From Ascochyta rabiei (Eukaryota > Ascomycota > Dothideomycetes > Pleosporales > Didymellaceae): 64,000 bases of DNA. Positions 61,901 through 64,000 of this stretch are shown one piece after another; position 1 is the first letter of the stretch; each line of letters opens with the position of its first letter. Position numbers and translations under genes: made by a program. Where the stretch lies: the NCBI RefSeq assembly GCF_004011695.2, contig NC_082418.1, positions 992,001-1,056,000 of the forward strand. Direction: 5' to 3'. Under the pieces are notes generated by a model. That model was not told the origin of the DNA, ran no database searches, and saw nothing but the letters and a program-made list of their open reading frames with translations.

Positions 61901-63840
61901 CACGACGGGACTGCAACCATCCGGGAGGCCCTCGAGTTCTCTGCGATCTTACGTCAAGATAGCAAGATTCCGCGTCAAGAGAAACTTGATTACGTCAACA
62001 AGATCATTGACCTGCTTGAGCTCCAAGATGTTCAAGATGCTCTTGTATCCAGCCTGGGTGTCGAGCAAAAGAAGCGTGTCACCATCGGTGTAGAGCTTGC
62101 AGCAAAACCTTCGCTTCTGCTCTTCTTGGACGAGCCCACCAGTGGACTTGACAGCAATTCTGCCTACTCAATCGTTACTTTCCTCAAGAAGCTAGCTGCG
62201 GCAGGTCAGGCGATCGTCTGCACTATTCATCAGCCTAGCAGTGTCCTCATTCAGCAGTTCGACATGATCCTTGCACTCAAGTAAGTTCGTAAATATTCGT
62301 TCTAAATAATCTGGAGGTCTCTAGGCCCTACGAAGACCCGCGCTAACGATCCTCTTCTAGCCCCGGAGGTAACACCTTCTACTTTGGTCCCGTCGGCGAG
62401 AACGGTAAAGATGTTATCAAGTACTTCGGTGACCGCGGTGTCCAGTGCCCACCAAGTAAGAATGTTGCCGAGTTCATCCTCGAGACAGCTGCAAAGCCAG
62501 CCAAGCGCAAGGACGGCAGCCGCATCAACTGGAACGAAGAATGGGTGAAGTCTGACAACGCCAAGGAGGTACTCCAGGAAATTGAGCGCGTCAAGAGCGA
62601 GCGCAGTCAGAAGGCTCCAGCTAAGCAAGACGCTGAAGAGGAGTCTGAGTTCGCCGCTCCTGTCTGGCTACAGACCACAATGCTCACGAAACGCACTTTT
62701 GTTCAACAATGGCGCGATCCATCCTACGTCTACGGCAAGCTCTTCACCGCTGTCATCATCGGTATCTTCAACGGCTTCACCTTCTATCAGCTTGGCAACT
62801 CTATCGGCGACATGCAGAACAGGATGTTCACCTCCTTCTTGATCATCTTAATTCCGCCTACGGTCGTCAACGCTGTTGTGCCTAAATTCTATCAGAATAT
62901 GGCATTGTGGCAGGCAAGAGAGCTGCCTTCTCGAATTTACGGATGGGTTGCATTTGTGAGTAACTCCCCATTTCAACCAACAAAACCTGTGCTGCAGTCC
63001 TCTGCCCTAATATATCTCCGGGCTTGCGTACCTTGAGACTCTTCGACGAATATCAGAACGTCCAGACTCTCCAAACAATTACTAACCATATCCCAGGTCA
63101 CCGCGCAAGTTGTTGCCGAGATCCCAAGCGCTATCGTCGGCTCGGTGTTGTACTGGGTTCTGTGGTACTACCCATCCGGTCTGCCTACCGACAGCTCCAC
63201 TGCTGGCTACGTTTTCCTCATGACGATGCTTTTCTGGCTGTTCATTAGCAGTTGGGGACAGTGGATTTGCGCATTCGCGCCATCCTTCACCGTCATCAGC
63301 AACGTGCTGCCTTTCTTCTTCGTCATGTTCTCCCTCTTCAACGGCGTAGTTCGTCCGTACTCCATGCTGCCTGTCTTCTGGAAATACTGGATGTACTGGG
63401 TAAACCCTTCTACATATTGGATTGGCGGCGTCCTCGCTGCAACGCTCAACGGCATCCCGGTTGAGTGCGCCTCGCAAGAGACTGCTCAATTCGATGCACC
63501 GCCCGGCCAAACTTGCTCCAGCTACGCAGGCAGATTCCTCGAACAATCCCCTGGCTACCTCCTCAACCCTGACGCGAGCTCGGGTTGCATGTACTGCCCA
63601 TACACTACTGGCAACGATTACCTCGCCACGCTTAACATCCAGGCTAGTCAAAAGTGGAGGGACTTCGGTATCTTCTTGGCTTTCTGTATCAGCAACTGGG
63701 CGTTGGTTTACTTCTTTGTGTGGAGTGTGAGAATCAAGGGCTGGAGCTTTGGTTTTGGCAAGCTATTTGGAACACTGGGGAAAGGTGTGGACAAGGTCAA
63801 AGGCAAAGGCAAGAAAAAGCAGGATGACGGCGAGGCGTAA
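58928..63840 (+). CDS. PDR-type ABC transporter (ABCG full-size pump)
   Basis: Three exons, 58928-62280, 62361-62955 and 63097-63840, giving 1563 residues; introns are 80 and 141 nt. The layout is NBD-TMD-NBD-TMD. NBD1: Walker A GRPGSGCSTFLK (about 246), signature VSGGERKRVS, and the degenerate Walker B VVCWDNSTRGLDAS. NBD2: Walker A GASGAGKSTLLN (about 941), degenerate signature LGVEQKKRVTIG, and Walker B LLLFLDEPTSGLDS. This asymmetry is normal for the PDR family. Each TMD has about six hydrophobic segments, and the last extracellular loop carries paired Cys. Residues 1-150 are Ser/Arg/Glu-rich and disordered. Such pumps export azoles, plant defence compounds or the fungus's own metabolites. 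The start is the first in-frame ATG. Confidence 0.95.
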
Positions 63841-64000
63841 ACAGATGGGAAGCGACATACAATGACCAAGGTTAGAGGTCTTCACGTACCTTTAGAGTCA
63901 AACGACTTTTGTTCGATCGTTGAAAGCTAATGACCACGTGCTTTTCAGTTTAAACACACCTTTCATCTACGTTCTGCCTGGGTATATTTATACACCAGAC
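63841..64000. other. ABC transporter 3' flank
   Basis: Non-coding AT-richer sequence after the ABC transporter stop, to the end of the window. Confidence 0.6.

Overview
The window looks like chromosomal DNA of a filamentous ascomycete. The evidence is short introns (about 45-150 nt) with GT...AG ends and CTRAC branch points, genes on both strands without operons, GC-rich coding sequence, and fungal families such as PAN1, CYM1, a RAMP4/Ysy6 protein, a PDR-type ABC pump and a Kex2-processed repeat-peptide precursor. Dothideomycetes is my best guess at class, as inference only. I see no transposon coding sequence, no rRNA and no CRISPR.

Layout. 0-5 kb: secreted M20 peptidase (+), a 5'-truncated tRNA-Gln relic, an amino-acid permease (-). 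4.6-8.5 kb: no gene I can support, many simple repeats. 8.5-16 kb: Ser/Thr kinase (-), nitronate monooxygenase-like enzyme (-), taxilin (-). 16-23 kb: mitochondrial presequence protease CYM1 (+), aldo-keto reductase (-), methylthioribose-1-phosphate isomerase (+). 23-32 kb: a 79-residue coiled-coil protein (-) sharing a 341-bp spacer with PAN1 (+), an MFS transporter (+), a small predicted mitochondrial membrane protein (-). 32-36 kb: RAMP4/SERP-like ER protein (+) whose first coding exon is only ATG, kappa-class GST (-), and a precursor with six identical Kex2-bounded peptides (-). 36-42.5 kb: mitochondrial methionyl-tRNA synthetase (+), NatB auxiliary subunit (+), intron-containing tRNA-Trp (-). 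43-53 kb: C2-domain protein (-), DHA2-type MFS exporter (-), NRPS-like A-T-R reductase (-). 54-64 kb: GPI-anchored Cys-rich protein (+), NAD-dependent glycerol-3-phosphate dehydrogenase (+), PDR-type ABC transporter (+).

Most genes are unrelated housekeeping functions. Two places suggest shared biology. One is the repeat-peptide precursor at 34.9-35.6 kb, which has alpha-factor architecture and a core resembling budding-yeast alpha-factor more than the Cys-containing pheromones usual in filamentous ascomycetes; it is the most interesting item here. The other is 46-53 kb, where a carboxylate-reducing NRPS-like enzyme lies beside an exporter and may form a minimal metabolite locus.

Exon boundaries were inferred by eye from splice signals, reading frame and family conservation. 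All multi-exon models given sum to a whole number of codons. No search or RNA data were available.
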